This document shows positions 31,472 through 40,059 of a stretch of 64,000 nt of DNA, in pieces. Position 1 is the stretch's first letter, and the number at the start of each line of letters is the position of its first letter. The notes below the pieces were generated by a model. It ran no database searches. It was not told the DNA's origin and worked only from the letters and a program-made list of their open reading frames with translations. Source of the stretch: an uncultured Oscillibacter sp. (GTDB taxonomy: Bacteria > Bacillota > Clostridia > Oscillospirales > Oscillospiraceae); the NCBI GenBank assembly GCA_947365245.1, contig CANAWG010000001.1, positions 1-64,000 on the forward strand. Reading direction: 5' to 3'. Both the position numbers and the translations under genes were made by a program.

Positions 31472-33037
31472 ATGCACAAAAATCTGCCCAGGACCACCGA
31501 GCGGACGGAGCGGCGCATCTCCGCCGCCACCAGCATCGCCATGTGCGCTCTGACCGTGATCGCCCAGATCGCCACCACGCTGGTCCTCACCCACTTTCTT
31601 CAGGAGAAAGCCACCTACTTCTACTCCATTCTGGAGCTGGCCGGCGTCATCGTGGCCATTCGGGTCTATCAGCGGCCCGGCAGCCCCACCTACAAGCTGG
31701 CCTGGATGTGCCTGCTGCTGGCCCTGCCGGTGTCCGGCATGCTCCTGTTCTGCCTGTGGGGCGGCACCCACCAGGCCAAGAGCCTGAGCCTGCGGCACGT
31801 CCCCCCTCTCCCCCTGCGGGAGGGCCAGCGCCTGGCCAGTGAGAAAAACCTGGCCCAGCTGCGCCGTCAGTCCCCGGCCTGGGGCCGGCTGGCCGCCTAC
31901 CTCCAAAAGCGGGGCTTTATCCTCTACCGGAACACGGAGGCCAAGTATTTCGGCGACGGAGCGGCCTTTTTTGAGGATCTGATCGCCCATCTGCGCCAGG
32001 CGGAGACGTATATCTTCCTGGAGTACTACATCCTGGCGGAGGGCCGGCTGTGGGACCGGATCTTTGAGGTGCTGCGGGAGCGGGCCGCCGCCGGTGTGGA
32101 GGTCTACATCATCTTCGACGACTTCGGAAACCTCACCCGCCTGTCTGACGAGACGCTTCAAATCATGCAGCACGCCGGAATCGAGGTGGAGGTGTTCAAT
32201 CCCGTCCACCGCTACGTCAACCGCATCTACTTCAACTACCGGGACCACCGGAAGATCGCCGTGGTGGACGGCCACTACGCCTGGACCGGCGGCATCAACC
32301 TGGCAGACGAGTACGCCGGGCTCATCGTCCGCTTCGGCCACTGGAAAGACAGCGGCGTGCGGATCGAGGGCGAGGGGGCCTGGGGCTTTGCCTCCCAGTT
32401 CATCCAGATGTGGCAGATGATGGGCCGTTCCCTGCCCAACGAGGAGGACTACTACCGCTCCCGCCACCACATGCCCGTTTGCGACGGCTTCTGCCAGCCC
32501 TTTACGGACGGTCCGCTGAACAACCCCGACAATCCCATCGAGGAGACCTACCTCCAGCTGATCTCCTCCGCCCAGCGGATGCTGTATATCACCACCCCCT
32601 ACTACGCCGTGGAGGAGTCCATGCAAAAGGCGCTGTGCATCGCCGCCGACGCGGGGGTGGATGTGCGGCTGCTGATCCCCGGCATCCCGGACCACCACAA
32701 GTTCACCTACATGGTGGCGGAGACCTACTGGGGCGAGCTGCTGAGCCACGGCGTCAAAATCTACAAGTACACCCCCGGCTTTCTCCACGCCAAGAGCGTG
32801 CTGGCGGACCGGGAGGCCATGCTGATCGGCAGCACCAATATGGACTACCGCACGTTCCAGCTGCACTATGAGTGCGGCGTACTGCTGTACCATGCGCCGG
32901 TAGTGGAGGAGCTGCTGGAGGACCTGGATGACATCATGGCAAAGAGCGCCCCCTATACGATGGAGGACTGGAACAGGCGGGGCTTCTTCCGAAAGATGTT
33001 CTCCTCCCTGTTCCGGCTGGGGGCGATCTGGCTGTAG
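31472..33037 (+). CDS. cls: Cardiolipin synthase
   Basis: The 521-residue protein has two N-terminal membrane helices (about residues 20-45 and 75-97) and two phospholipase D HKD motifs: DHRKIAVVDG near residue 260 and LHAKSVLADREAMLIGSTN near residue 435. It joins two phosphatidylglycerols into cardiolipin at the membrane. ATG 31472 follows GAGAGGGAGAGGAG. It is monocistronic, with dispersed repeat copy B after the stop. Length and motifs are standard for the family. Confidence 0.93.
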   Translation: MHKNLPRTTERTERRISAATSIAMCALTVIAQIATTLVLTHFLQEKATYFYSILELAGVIVAIRVYQRPGSPTYKLAWMCLLLALPVSGMLLFCLWGGTHQAKSLSLRHVPPLPLREGQRLASEKNLAQLRRQSPAWGRLAAYLQKRGFILYRNTEAKYFGDGAAFFEDLIAHLRQAETYIFLEYYILAEGRLWDRIFEVLRERAAAGVEVYIIFDDFGNLTRLSDETLQIMQHAGIEVEVFNPVHRYVNRIYFNYRDHRKIAVVDGHYAWTGGINLADEYAGLIVRFGHWKDSGVRIEGEGAWGFASQFIQMWQMMGRSLPNEEDYYRSRHHMPVCDGFCQPFTDGPLNNPDNPIEETYLQLISSAQRMLYITTPYYAVEESMQKALCIAADAGVDVRLLIPGIPDHHKFTYMVAETYWGELLSHGVKIYKYTPGFLHAKSVLADREAMLIGSTNMDYRTFQLHYECGVLLYHAPVVEELLEDLDDIMAKSAPYTMEDWNRRGFFRKMFSSLFRLGAIWL

Positions 33038-33078
33038 GCCTCCTCGAGGGGGAGCAGGCTCCCCCTCGACCTCCCCCA

Positions 33079-33212
33079 CCACCAGTCTGCGGACTGGTGT
33101 GTGCGCCCCGGGGGCGCACGGATCGGGGTATTTTCGGCAGGCGCATGTCCTGCCGAAAATGATTCCAATTTCTTTCTCCGCCGGCGGCGGAGAAACCGGG
33201 GGCCGCGCCCCC
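33079..33212. repeat. Dispersed multi-hairpin intergenic element, copy B
   Basis: The same order of hairpins as copy A: ACCAGTC/GGACTGGT, GTGCGCCCC/GGGGCGCAC (33101-33119), ATTTTCGGCAGG/CCTGCCGAAAAT (33130-33160), TTTCTCCGCC/GGCGGAGAAA (33172-33194) and GGGGGC/GCCCCC. Copy A has CCCGCCGAAAAT where B has CCTGCCGAAAAT. Linkers such as GGTATTTTCGGC and GAAAATGATT are shared. Confidence 0.75.
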
Positions 33213-33286
33213 TGGCCCCCCTGGCTCTCTCTGGCCCGCTTAGGCCCGTGCCTTTCGATCTCTTTTTCAACCAGGAGAACACGCTT

Positions 33287-34129
33287 ATGTCCCGTGAACT
33301 CACCCCCCGGGAGACCGCCGAGCGCAGTCTCATCAAGACCTACCGCAAGACCCTCTGGAACCCCTTTATCGCCGCGGTGAAGCGGTACGAGCTGGTCTCC
33401 CCCGGGGACCATATCGCCGTGTGCGTCTCCGGCGGCAAGGACTCCATGGTGCTGGCAAAGCTCATGCAGGAGCTGCAAAAGCACACGGACCAGCCTTTCT
33501 CCCTCACCTTTTTGGCCATGGACCCGGGGTATAACCCCGCCAACCGCCGCCTGCTGGAGGAGAACGCCGCCCGTCTGGGCGTCCCCCTCACCGTGTTTGA
33601 GAGCGACATCTTCCACGTCACCACCCAGGTGGAGAAGAATCCCTGCTACCTGTGCGCCCGGATGCGCCGGGGCAATCTGTACGCCAAAGCCCGGGAGCTG
33701 GGCTGCAATAAGATCGCCCTGGGACACCACTTCTCCGACGTCATCGAGACCACCCTCCTGGGCCTTTTCTACGGCGCCCAGCTCCAGGCCATGCCCCCCA
33801 AGCTCCACAGCAGGAACTTCCCCGGCATGGAGCTGATCCGGCCGCTGTACTGCGTCCACGAGGACGCCATCGTGGCCTGGAAGAACTACAATCATCTGCG
33901 CTTCCTCCAGTGCGCCTGCCGCTTCACCGAGGCCCGGGACGCCTCCGGCGACGGCGTCGGCGAGAGCAAGCGCCAGGAGATCAAGCTGCTGCTGCGGCAG
34001 CTGAAGCGGGAGAACCCCAACATCGAAAAGAGCATCTTTCGGGCCATCCACGGCGTGCAGCTGGACACATTCCCCGGCTTCAAGTACCGCGGAAACGCCT
34101 ATTCTCTCTTGGATGTCTATCGTCAATAA
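33287..34129 (+). CDS. TtcA-like tRNA 2-thiolation ATPase
   Basis: The 280-residue protein has the PP-loop motif VCVSGGKDSMVL near residue 48, which binds ATP to adenylate the target. PCYLCARMRRG (CxxC) near residue 122 and a further Cys in FLQCACRF near residue 208 fit the iron-sulfur ligand pattern of TtcA enzymes. TtcA thiolates cytidine 32 of tRNA. The substrate in this group is unproven; some relatives have other targets. ATG 33287 follows CCAGGAG. It sits between copy B and the Sel1 gene. Confidence 0.85.
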   Translation: MSRELTPRETAERSLIKTYRKTLWNPFIAAVKRYELVSPGDHIAVCVSGGKDSMVLAKLMQELQKHTDQPFSLTFLAMDPGYNPANRRLLEENAARLGVPLTVFESDIFHVTTQVEKNPCYLCARMRRGNLYAKARELGCNKIALGHHFSDVIETTLLGLFYGAQLQAMPPKLHSRNFPGMELIRPLYCVHEDAIVAWKNYNHLRFLQCACRFTEARDASGDGVGESKRQEIKLLLRQLKRENPNIEKSIFRAIHGVQLDTFPGFKYRGNAYSLLDVYRQ

Positions 34130-34261
34130 ACCCGCGCCCTGCGCACTGGTCGGCCACAGATCGGCCAGTTGAAAGACGGCAATCCGCCATTTTTCAACTT
34201 TACTGACGATATCATTCATCACCAGCCGCCCCGGGAGGCGGCGCCGAACAGGAGTGATACC

Positions 34262-36634
34262 ATGGATTATTATCGCTGTGAAAATCCGGACTGCGGCTTC
34301 GTGGCCGAGAAAGAGGAGCCGGATATCTGTCCCCGCTGCGGCGGCACGTTTTTCATTGCCCTGAACGAGGAGGAGATGACCGCCGGGGACTGGATCTCCA
34401 TGGGCAACCGGGCCGTGGATGAGAAGCGGGAGACCGACGCTCTGGCCTGTTACCAGCGGGCGGCGGCCCAGGGAGACCCCCTGGGCCTGACCAACCTGGG
34501 CTGGTGCCTGGAGGCCGGCATCGGCGTGGAGGCGGACCCCAGACAGGCGGTGCTGCTGTACGCCCAGGCCGCCTCACAGGACTATATCCCCGCCCTGACT
34601 AACCTGGGGTACTGCTATACATACGGCATCGGCGTGGAAACCGACGAGTCCAAGGCCCTGGAGTGCTTCCGCAAGGGCGCGGAACAGGGCCATCCCCGGG
34701 CCCAGTTCCTGCTGGGCGAGGCCTGCCGGCGGGGCGCCGGCATGGAGGCGGACGACGCCGAGGCCGCCAAGTGGTACCAGTCCGCCGCGTGGCTGGGCTA
34801 CCCGGCGGCGCAGACGGAGCTGGGCCGCTGCTACGAGTTCGGCGCCGGCGTGGAGGAGGATCTGGAGCAGGCGGTGAAATGGTACCGCGCCGCCGCCGAC
34901 CAGGGCAGCGCCCCCGGTCAGTGCTGCCTGGGCTTTTGCTATGAATCCGGCCGGGGCGTGGAGCAAAGCTGGACCGAGGCCGTCCGCTGGTACCGTGCCG
35001 CGGCGGACCGCGGCTATCCCAGGGCCCTGTGTAACCTGGCCTGGTGCTATGAAAACGGCCAGGGCGTGGAGCGGGACTTCGCCGAGGCCGCCCGCCTCTA
35101 CCGCGCCGCCGCCGACCAGGGCTATCCCCGGGGGCTGGTGTGCCTGGGCTTTTGCTATGAGCGGGGCCAGGGCGTGCCCGCCAGCAAGTCGGAGGCCGCC
35201 GCCTGGTACCGCAAGGCCGCTGAGAGCGGCGACGAGGACGGCGCCTGCTGTCTGGGCTACCTCTACGAGACCGGTCAGGGCGTGGAGCAGAGCTGGACCG
35301 AGGCCGTCCGCTGGTACCGCGCCGCGGCGGAGCAGGGCCTGCCCCGGGGCCAGTGCAACCTGGCCTGGTGCTATGAGCATGGCCGGGGCGTGGAAAAATC
35401 CCAGGCGGAGGCTTTCCGCTGGTATATGGCCGCGGCCCAGCAGGGGTATCCCCGGGGCCTTTTCAACGTGGCCCGGGACTACGACTACGGCCTGAGCCAG
35501 CCCCAGGACCAGGCGGAGGCCTGCCGCTGGTATCAGAAATCCGCCGACGCCGGCTATCCCCCCGCCATGTGCGACCTGGGCGTTTGCTACGAGCGGGGCG
35601 AGGGCGTGGAACAGAGCTGGGAAAAGGCGGTGGAGCTGTACCGCCGGGCCGCCGACCTGGGCAATCCCCCCGGCCAGTGCAACCTGGGTTACCTCTACGA
35701 GGTGGGCCGGGGCGTGGAGCAGAGCTGGACCGAGGCCGTCCGCTGGTACAAGGCGGCGGCGGAGCAGAACTTCCCCCGGGCCCAATGCAACCTGGCCTGG
35801 TGTTACGAAAACGGCAAGGGCCTGGAGCGAAATCCCACCCGGGCCATGAACTGGTACCGCAGGGCGGCGGAGCGGGACGATCCCCGGGGGATGTTCTCCC
35901 TGGGCCGCTGCTATATGCGGGGCCTGGGGGTGGAGAAAGACCCGAAAGCCGCCGTGGACTGGTATCAAAAGGCCGCCGACGCCGGCTATCCCCCGGCGCT
36001 GTGCAGCCTGGGTCTCTGCTACGAATCCGGCGACGGCGTGGACCAGGATCCCGCCGAGGCCGCCCGCCTGTACCGCATGGCGGCGGATAAGGGCGACGCC
36101 GCCGCCCAGTGCAACTTGGGCTTCCTCTACGAGGAGGGCCGGGGCGTCAAAAAGGACTGGAGGCAGGCGGCCGCCTGGTATCAAAAGGCCGCCGCTGCCC
36201 AGTACCCCCGGGGGATGTGCAGCTTCGGCGTATGCTGCGAGTTCGGCCGGGGCGTGAGACGGGACGTCACCGCCGCCGCGGAGTGGTATCACCGGGCCGC
36301 GGAGCGGGGCGACCGGACGGCGGCCTGCAACCTGGGCTATCTCTATGAGACCGGCTCCGGCGTGGAGCAGAGCTGGACCGAGGCCGTCCGCTGGTACCGC
36401 ACCGCCGTGGAGCAGGAGAGCCCCCGGGCTCAGCACAACCTGGCCCGGTGCTACGAAAACGGCAAGGGCGTGCCCAAGGACCTCACCAAGGCCCTGGAGC
36501 TGTATCGGGCCGCCGCGGGCCAGGGATTCCAGGAGGCGGCGGAGGCTCTGGAGCGCCTCAAGGACGCCAAACCGGAGCGGCGGGAAAAGGGCGGTTTTTT
36601 GCGGGGATTTTTCGGCGGGGGCAGAAATTCATAA
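34262..36634 (+). CDS. Large Sel1-repeat protein with N-terminal zinc ribbon
   Basis: The 790-residue protein starts with a rubredoxin-like zinc ribbon (YRCENPDCGF ... ICPRCGGTF, residues 4-28). Then 19 Sel1-like repeats of 36 residues follow, each with a G-x-C-Y-E-x-G-x-G-V-E core (about residues 70-765), and a short basic tail with RGFFGGG. Sel1 repeats form alpha-solenoids for protein-protein contacts. ATG 34262 follows AGGAGTGATAC. Four DNA copies of a 45-base segment repeat at multiples of 108 bases, which makes the gene prone to slippage. The binding partner is unknown. Confidence 0.88.
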   Translation: MDYYRCENPDCGFVAEKEEPDICPRCGGTFFIALNEEEMTAGDWISMGNRAVDEKRETDALACYQRAAAQGDPLGLTNLGWCLEAGIGVEADPRQAVLLYAQAASQDYIPALTNLGYCYTYGIGVETDESKALECFRKGAEQGHPRAQFLLGEACRRGAGMEADDAEAAKWYQSAAWLGYPAAQTELGRCYEFGAGVEEDLEQAVKWYRAAADQGSAPGQCCLGFCYESGRGVEQSWTEAVRWYRAAADRGYPRALCNLAWCYENGQGVERDFAEAARLYRAAADQGYPRGLVCLGFCYERGQGVPASKSEAAAWYRKAAESGDEDGACCLGYLYETGQGVEQSWTEAVRWYRAAAEQGLPRGQCNLAWCYEHGRGVEKSQAEAFRWYMAAAQQGYPRGLFNVARDYDYGLSQPQDQAEACRWYQKSADAGYPPAMCDLGVCYERGEGVEQSWEKAVELYRRAADLGNPPGQCNLGYLYEVGRGVEQSWTEAVRWYKAAAEQNFPRAQCNLAWCYENGKGLERNPTRAMNWYRRAAERDDPRGMFSLGRCYMRGLGVEKDPKAAVDWYQKAADAGYPPALCSLGLCYESGDGVDQDPAEAARLYRMAADKGDAAAQCNLGFLYEEGRGVKKDWRQAAAWYQKAAAAQYPRGMCSFGVCCEFGRGVRRDVTAAAEWYHRAAERGDRTAACNLGYLYETGSGVEQSWTEAVRWYRTAVEQESPRAQHNLARCYENGKGVPKDLTKALELYRAAAGQGFQEAAEALERLKDAKPERREKGGFLRGFFGGGRNS

Positions 36635-36672
36635 ATTTTTGAAACTCGTTTCCAAAAAATCGAAAAAATCCC

Positions 36673-36700
36673 TTGACAAAGCATCTCTTTTCTGTATAAT
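36673..36700 (+). promoter_or_regulatory. Consensus promoter of tRNA-Gln
   Basis: TTGACA (36673-36678) and TATAAT (36695-36700) with a 16-base spacer lie 29 bases before the tRNA. Both hexamers are perfect. Confidence 0.9.
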
Positions 36701-36729
36701 AATATCTGTTCGCTGAGGCGGGCAGATAC

Positions 36730-36803
36730 AGCGGGTTTGTGTAAAGGTAGCACAGCAGACTCTGACTCTGTATGTGAGGGTTCGAATCCTTCACCCGCTG
36801 CCA
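36730..36803 (+). tRNA. tRNA-Gln (anticodon CTG)
   Basis: A complete cloverleaf can be drawn: acceptor AGCGGGT/ACCCGCT, a D-arm with the GG-type loop, anticodon stem GCAGA/TCTGT (one G-U) with loop CTCTGAC (anticodon CTG), T-arm GAGGG-TTCGAAT-CCTTC, then G and an encoded CCA at 36801-36803. It should read CAG codons for glutamine. It stands alone, with its own promoter upstream and palindromes plus a terminator downstream. Confidence 0.95.
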
Positions 36804-37004
36804 GCTCAGAAATTCCCACCACCGTTCCGTTTCCGGCTTCGCCGAAAACTGCACTCTGGTGGGAATTCTTTCGCTTTCCAACCGCAAACGCTCCGCCGGT
36901 TTGCGGGTGGAGGAGGCCGGAGATACGATATCCGGATTGTCCGAGAATTTCAAGAGAAAAGCCGCCGGAATCATTGGTACTCAATGATTCCAGCGGCTTT
37001 TTTT
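36804..37004 (+). terminator. Palindromic downstream region of tRNA-Gln with strong terminator
   Basis: About 200 bases hold nested inverted repeats: AATTCCCACCA/TGGTGGGAATT (36809-36865) and CCGCAAACG/GTTTGCGG near 36883-36906. A terminator stem AAAGCCGC-GGAATCATTG/CAATGATTCC-AGCGGCTTT at 36957-37004 ends in seven T. The interval to 37059 is otherwise non-coding. It could fold as a long stable RNA. Transcription stop for the tRNA is the safe reading. Confidence 0.7.
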
Positions 37005-37059
37005 ACTTTTTGCGCTTTTATATTGGAAAAGCGGGGACGCAGATCCGTCCCCGCACATT

Positions 37060-37242
37060 TCACTGAATATGCTCTTCGCAGAAATTGTCCAACACCCGGT
37101 ATCCCATGTCCTCCGGCGGAGCCACCGGAAATTTCGCGATGGTCACAGGGTCGAAGATGGGACACATCCGCTTCTCCGGCTCCAGCCGCAGGAAAGGCTT
37201 GCCGTCATCCAGGTTGTTGACCGCCTTTTTGCCGTCCGGCAT
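37060..37242 (-). CDS. Small hypothetical protein
   Basis: The 60-residue protein contains LRLEPEKRMCPIFDPVTIAK and EDMGYRVLDNFCEEHI. ATG 37242 follows GGGGTGAT with 4 bases between. There is no membrane segment, and only two scattered cysteines. I do not recognise a family. It lies alone between the tRNA-Gln terminator and KtrA, on the KtrA strand but downstream of it. Protein-like composition and a ribosome binding site support reality; conservation is untested. Confidence 0.45.
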   Translation of the reverse strand: MPDGKKAVNNLDDGKPFLRLEPEKRMCPIFDPVTIAKFPVAPPEDMGYRVLDNFCEEHIQ

Positions 37243-37329
37243 CAAATCACCCCGGCGGTAGTATGGGCAGCGCCGCCGGAACTATGACTGTCACATTGCG
37301 GCAGACGCGCCAAATTTTTGCGTTTGGCC

Positions 37330-37983
37330 CTACGCCTCCTCGTTCATCAGCCGGACGCCGGCCTCCTTGTCCCCCGCCACGATCAGATGGGCGTCGGGCT
37401 CAAAGCGGTAGTCCGGGCTCAGCAGCGGCTCCACCTCGTCGCCGTTTTTCACGCCCAGAATATTCACGTTGTACCGGCGGCGGACGTCCACCTCCGTCAC
37501 CGTGCGGCCCTCCCACTCCCGGGGAGTCTCAATCTCAAAGACCGCGTACTTGGGCGTCAGCTCGAAGTAGTCAAAGGCGTTGCGGGCGGAAAAGCGCATG
37601 GCAACCCGGGCGGCCATGTCCATCTCCGTGTGGATGACGTAGTCCGCGCCGATCTTCTTCAAAAATTTGATCTGCCGCTCCTGGTCCGCCCGGGCCACCA
37701 CGCACCGGGCCCCCAGCTCTTTCAGCGAGGCCGTGGCCTCCAGAGAGCACTGGAAATCATCCCGCACACAGACGAAGCACGCGTCAAAATTCCGAATGCC
37801 CAGGGAGGCCAGCACCTGCTCATCCTGGCAGTCCCCCACACACACGGCGGTGGCCACGGAGGCCAGCCGCGCCACCTGCTCCTCGTCCTGGTCCAGGATC
37901 ATCACCTCGTTACCAAGCTCCGCCAGGCGCTTGGCCAGGTGCCGCCCGAAGCGGCCCAGGCCCACTATCAAAAAGGATTTCAT
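37330..37983 (-). CDS. ktrA: Potassium uptake regulatory protein KtrA/TrkA family
   Basis: The 217-residue protein starts KSFLIVGLGRFGRHLAKRLA, a GxGxxG nucleotide-binding RCK-N domain. An RCK-C domain follows from about residue 135 (EIETPREWEGRTVTEV). It forms the cytosolic ring that gates the KtrB channel in response to ATP/ADP or NAD(H), with cyclic-di-AMP binding known for RCK-C in Firmicutes. ATG 37983 lies 13 bases downstream of the ktrB stop, so the two form an operon. Confidence 0.92.
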   Translation of the reverse strand: MKSFLIVGLGRFGRHLAKRLAELGNEVMILDQDEEQVARLASVATAVCVGDCQDEQVLASLGIRNFDACFVCVRDDFQCSLEATASLKELGARCVVARADQERQIKFLKKIGADYVIHTEMDMAARVAMRFSARNAFDYFELTPKYAVFEIETPREWEGRTVTEVDVRRRYNVNILGVKNGDEVEPLLSPDYRFEPDAHLIVAGDKEAGVRLMNEEA

Positions 37984-37995
37984 CTTTCGCTCCCC

Positions 37996-39324
37996 CTATC
38001 CGATCAGGATCTTCTCCGGGATGTTCCGCAGCTTGGGCTGGGGCTTATCCCGGGTCACGGCCATGGCAACGGACATACTGCCCACCCGGCCGGAGAACAT
38101 CAGCAGCAGTATCGCCGTCTTGGACAGCGCCGGCAGGTACGGCGTCACACCCCGGGTCAGCCCCACGGTGCCCACGGCGGAGATGGCCTCAAAGAGGGCG
38201 CTGTCCAGGGAGATCCCCTGGAGACACAGCACCATGGTCCCCGCCAGACACGCCAGGAAGTAAATGCTCACCGACGAGTAGGCCTTTTGGATGGTCTCCG
38301 CGTCCAGCCGGCGGCGGAACACGTTCACATCCTCCTTCCGCCGCACCTGGGCAAAGGCGCTGAGCAGCAGCACGGCGACGGTGTTCACCTTGGCCCCGCC
38401 GCCGGTGGAGCCGGAGCCCGCGCCGATGAACATCAAGATCATGGTCAGCAGCGTCCCGCTCTGGCTCAGGGCCATCAGCGGGGCGGTGTTAAACCCCGCC
38501 GTCCGGCAGGTGACGGACTGAAAGGCCGCCATCAGCGCCCGCCGTCCCGGGTCCGCACCGGCAAAGGCGTGGTCCCGCTCCAAAACATAGAACGCGGCCG
38601 CGCCGCCCGCGAACAGCACCGCGGTGGAGAACACCACGATTTTGGAGTGCAGCCGCCAGCGGCAGAAGCGCAGCCCGTGGGTCAACAGGTCCTCCCAGAC
38701 CAGAAAGCCCAGTCCGCCGCAGATCACCAGCGTCATCAAAACCAGATTGGGCAGCGGCTCCCCGGCCAGGGCGGTCAGGGACGTCCCGTTGCCCAGAATG
38801 TCAAACCCGGCGTTGCAAAAGGCGGAGACCGCGTGGAAAAGGGACATCCAAAGGCCCGGGCCCAGGCCGTACCGGGGGCAGAACCACAGCGCCAGCAGCG
38901 CCGCCCCCGCCCCCTCGCAGACGAGGGTCACCCGGATGGCCCGGCGGGTCAGCCGCACAATGCCTCCCATCTGGAGGGCGCCCACGCTGTCCATCAAAAT
39001 GGACCGCTGGCGCAGGCCGATGCGGCGGTGGAGCAAAAGGGCCACCAGGATGGAGACGGTCATAAACCCCATGCCCCCCACCTGGATCAACAGCAAAATC
39101 ACCGCCTGTCCGAAGAGGGAGAACTGGGTGCAGGTGTCGTAGAGCACCAGCCCCGTGACGCAGGAGGCGGAGGCGGCGGTGAAGAGGGCGTCCAAAAAGG
39201 GCAGCCCCTGCCGGTCCCGGGAGGATACCGGCAGCGCCAGCAGCACGCCGCCCAGCAAAATCAGCGCGGCAAAGCCCAGGGCCAGCGTCTGAACGGCATT
39301 CAGTTGAACACGGCGGCGGGGCAT
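37996..39324 (-). CDS. ktrB: Potassium uptake channel subunit KtrB/TrkH
   Basis: The 442-residue polytopic protein has the four SxTG-like selectivity loops of TrkH/KtrB channels: ASASCVTGLVL, VSAFCNAGFD, SVTCRTAGFN and EAISAVGTVGLT near the end. It takes up potassium, with sodium coupling in KtrAB systems. ATG 39324 follows GGGAGGTG; the longer frame upstream crosses the promoter and is rejected. It is transcribed from the promoter at 39356-39383 and followed by ktrA. Confidence 0.93.
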   Translation of the reverse strand: MPRRRVQLNAVQTLALGFAALILLGGVLLALPVSSRDRQGLPFLDALFTAASASCVTGLVLYDTCTQFSLFGQAVILLLIQVGGMGFMTVSILVALLLHRRIGLRQRSILMDSVGALQMGGIVRLTRRAIRVTLVCEGAGAALLALWFCPRYGLGPGLWMSLFHAVSAFCNAGFDILGNGTSLTALAGEPLPNLVLMTLVICGGLGFLVWEDLLTHGLRFCRWRLHSKIVVFSTAVLFAGGAAAFYVLERDHAFAGADPGRRALMAAFQSVTCRTAGFNTAPLMALSQSGTLLTMILMFIGAGSGSTGGGAKVNTVAVLLLSAFAQVRRKEDVNVFRRRLDAETIQKAYSSVSIYFLACLAGTMVLCLQGISLDSALFEAISAVGTVGLTRGVTPYLPALSKTAILLLMFSGRVGSMSVAMAVTRDKPQPKLRNIPEKILIG

Positions 39325-39355
39325 CGCGGGCACCTCCCGGTATAAGTATGTCCTT

Positions 39356-39397
39356 ATTATACACCTTTTGGCCATTTCGTCAACTCTGTGGTATACT
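39356..39397. promoter_or_regulatory. Overlapping divergent promoters: ktrBA and sigma operon
   Basis: On the minus strand TTGACG (39383-39378) and TATAAT (39361-39356), 16 bases apart, drive ktrB. On the plus strand TTGGCC (39368-39373) and TATACT (39392-39397), 18 apart, could drive the sigma gene. The -35 regions interleave, so polymerases would compete. Confidence 0.65.
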
Positions 39398-39501
39398 GCC
39401 CCTGGAGACCTCACTCTCCAAAAAATTCGGCCCCGGGCGGAACCAAGCCGCCATTTTCCCGTCTATACTGACAAAGCGCTTTTTGAAAGGAGGCGGAACC
39501 C

Positions 39502-40059
39502 ATGGAGGACAGCGCCATCATCGACCTGTACTGGAGCCGGGACCAGCGGGCCATCGAGGAGACCGCCGGAAAGTACGGCCCGTTCCTTGAGAGCCTGGTG
39601 TGGAACATCCTCCGCAGCCGGGGCGACACGGAGGAGTGCGTCAACGACACCTACCTGCGGGCCTGGAACGCCATTCCCCCCGCCCGGCCCGCGGCCTTTC
39701 GGGCCTGGCTGGGCAGAATCGCCCGGAATCTGTCCCTGGACCGCTGGAAGGCGGCCCGCGCCCAGCGGCGGGGCGGCGGCGCGGAGGTGCTGCTGGGGGA
39801 ACTGGAGGAGTGCATTCCCACTCCCCGCGGCGTGGAGCAGCAGCTGGAGGACCAGGAGATCGCATCGCTCATCAGCGCCTTTTTGCGCCGCCTCCCGGCG
39901 GAGAGCCGCCGCGTCTTTCTCCGGCGGTACTGGTACGGCCAGGATCTTAAGGAGATCGCGGCGGAACAGGGGTGCGGCGTGGGGAAGGTGAAATCCTCCC
40001 TCTTCCGCACCCGAAAGGCCCTGCGGAACTATCTGGAGGAGGAGGGGATCGAACTGTGA
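39502..40059 (+). CDS. ECF-type RNA polymerase sigma factor
   Basis: The 185-residue protein starts MEDSAIIDLYWSRDQRAI and has region 2 motifs (GDTEECVNDTYLRAWNAIPP) at about residues 41-60. Region 4 follows with LPAESRRVFLRRYWYG and a helix-turn-helix, LKEIAAEQGCGVGKVKSSLF. ATG 39502 follows AAAGGAGG. It overlaps the anti-sigma-like gene by 4 bases (GTGA), the usual sigma/anti-sigma pairing. A parallel pair lies at 61.0-62.6 kb. Confidence 0.9.
   Translation: MEDSAIIDLYWSRDQRAIEETAGKYGPFLESLVWNILRSRGDTEECVNDTYLRAWNAIPPARPAAFRAWLGRIARNLSLDRWKAARAQRRGGGAEVLLGELEECIPTPRGVEQQLEDQEIASLISAFLRRLPAESRRVFLRRYWYGQDLKEIAAEQGCGVGKVKSSLFRTRKALRNYLEEEGIEL

Noticed and set aside
31298-34222. Minus-strand frame of 974 codons across cls and the TtcA-like gene
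   Set aside because: It covers a repeat, a promoter and two opposite genes, so it cannot be coding.
34574-36436. Minus-strand 620-codon frame opposite the Sel1 gene
   Set aside because: Repeat-driven shadow of the Sel1 repeats, with no start signal or family.
37318-39345. Long plus-strand frame of 675 codons opposite ktrAB
   Set aside because: His/Gln/Pro-rich shadow of two convincing genes, with no domain or proper start.
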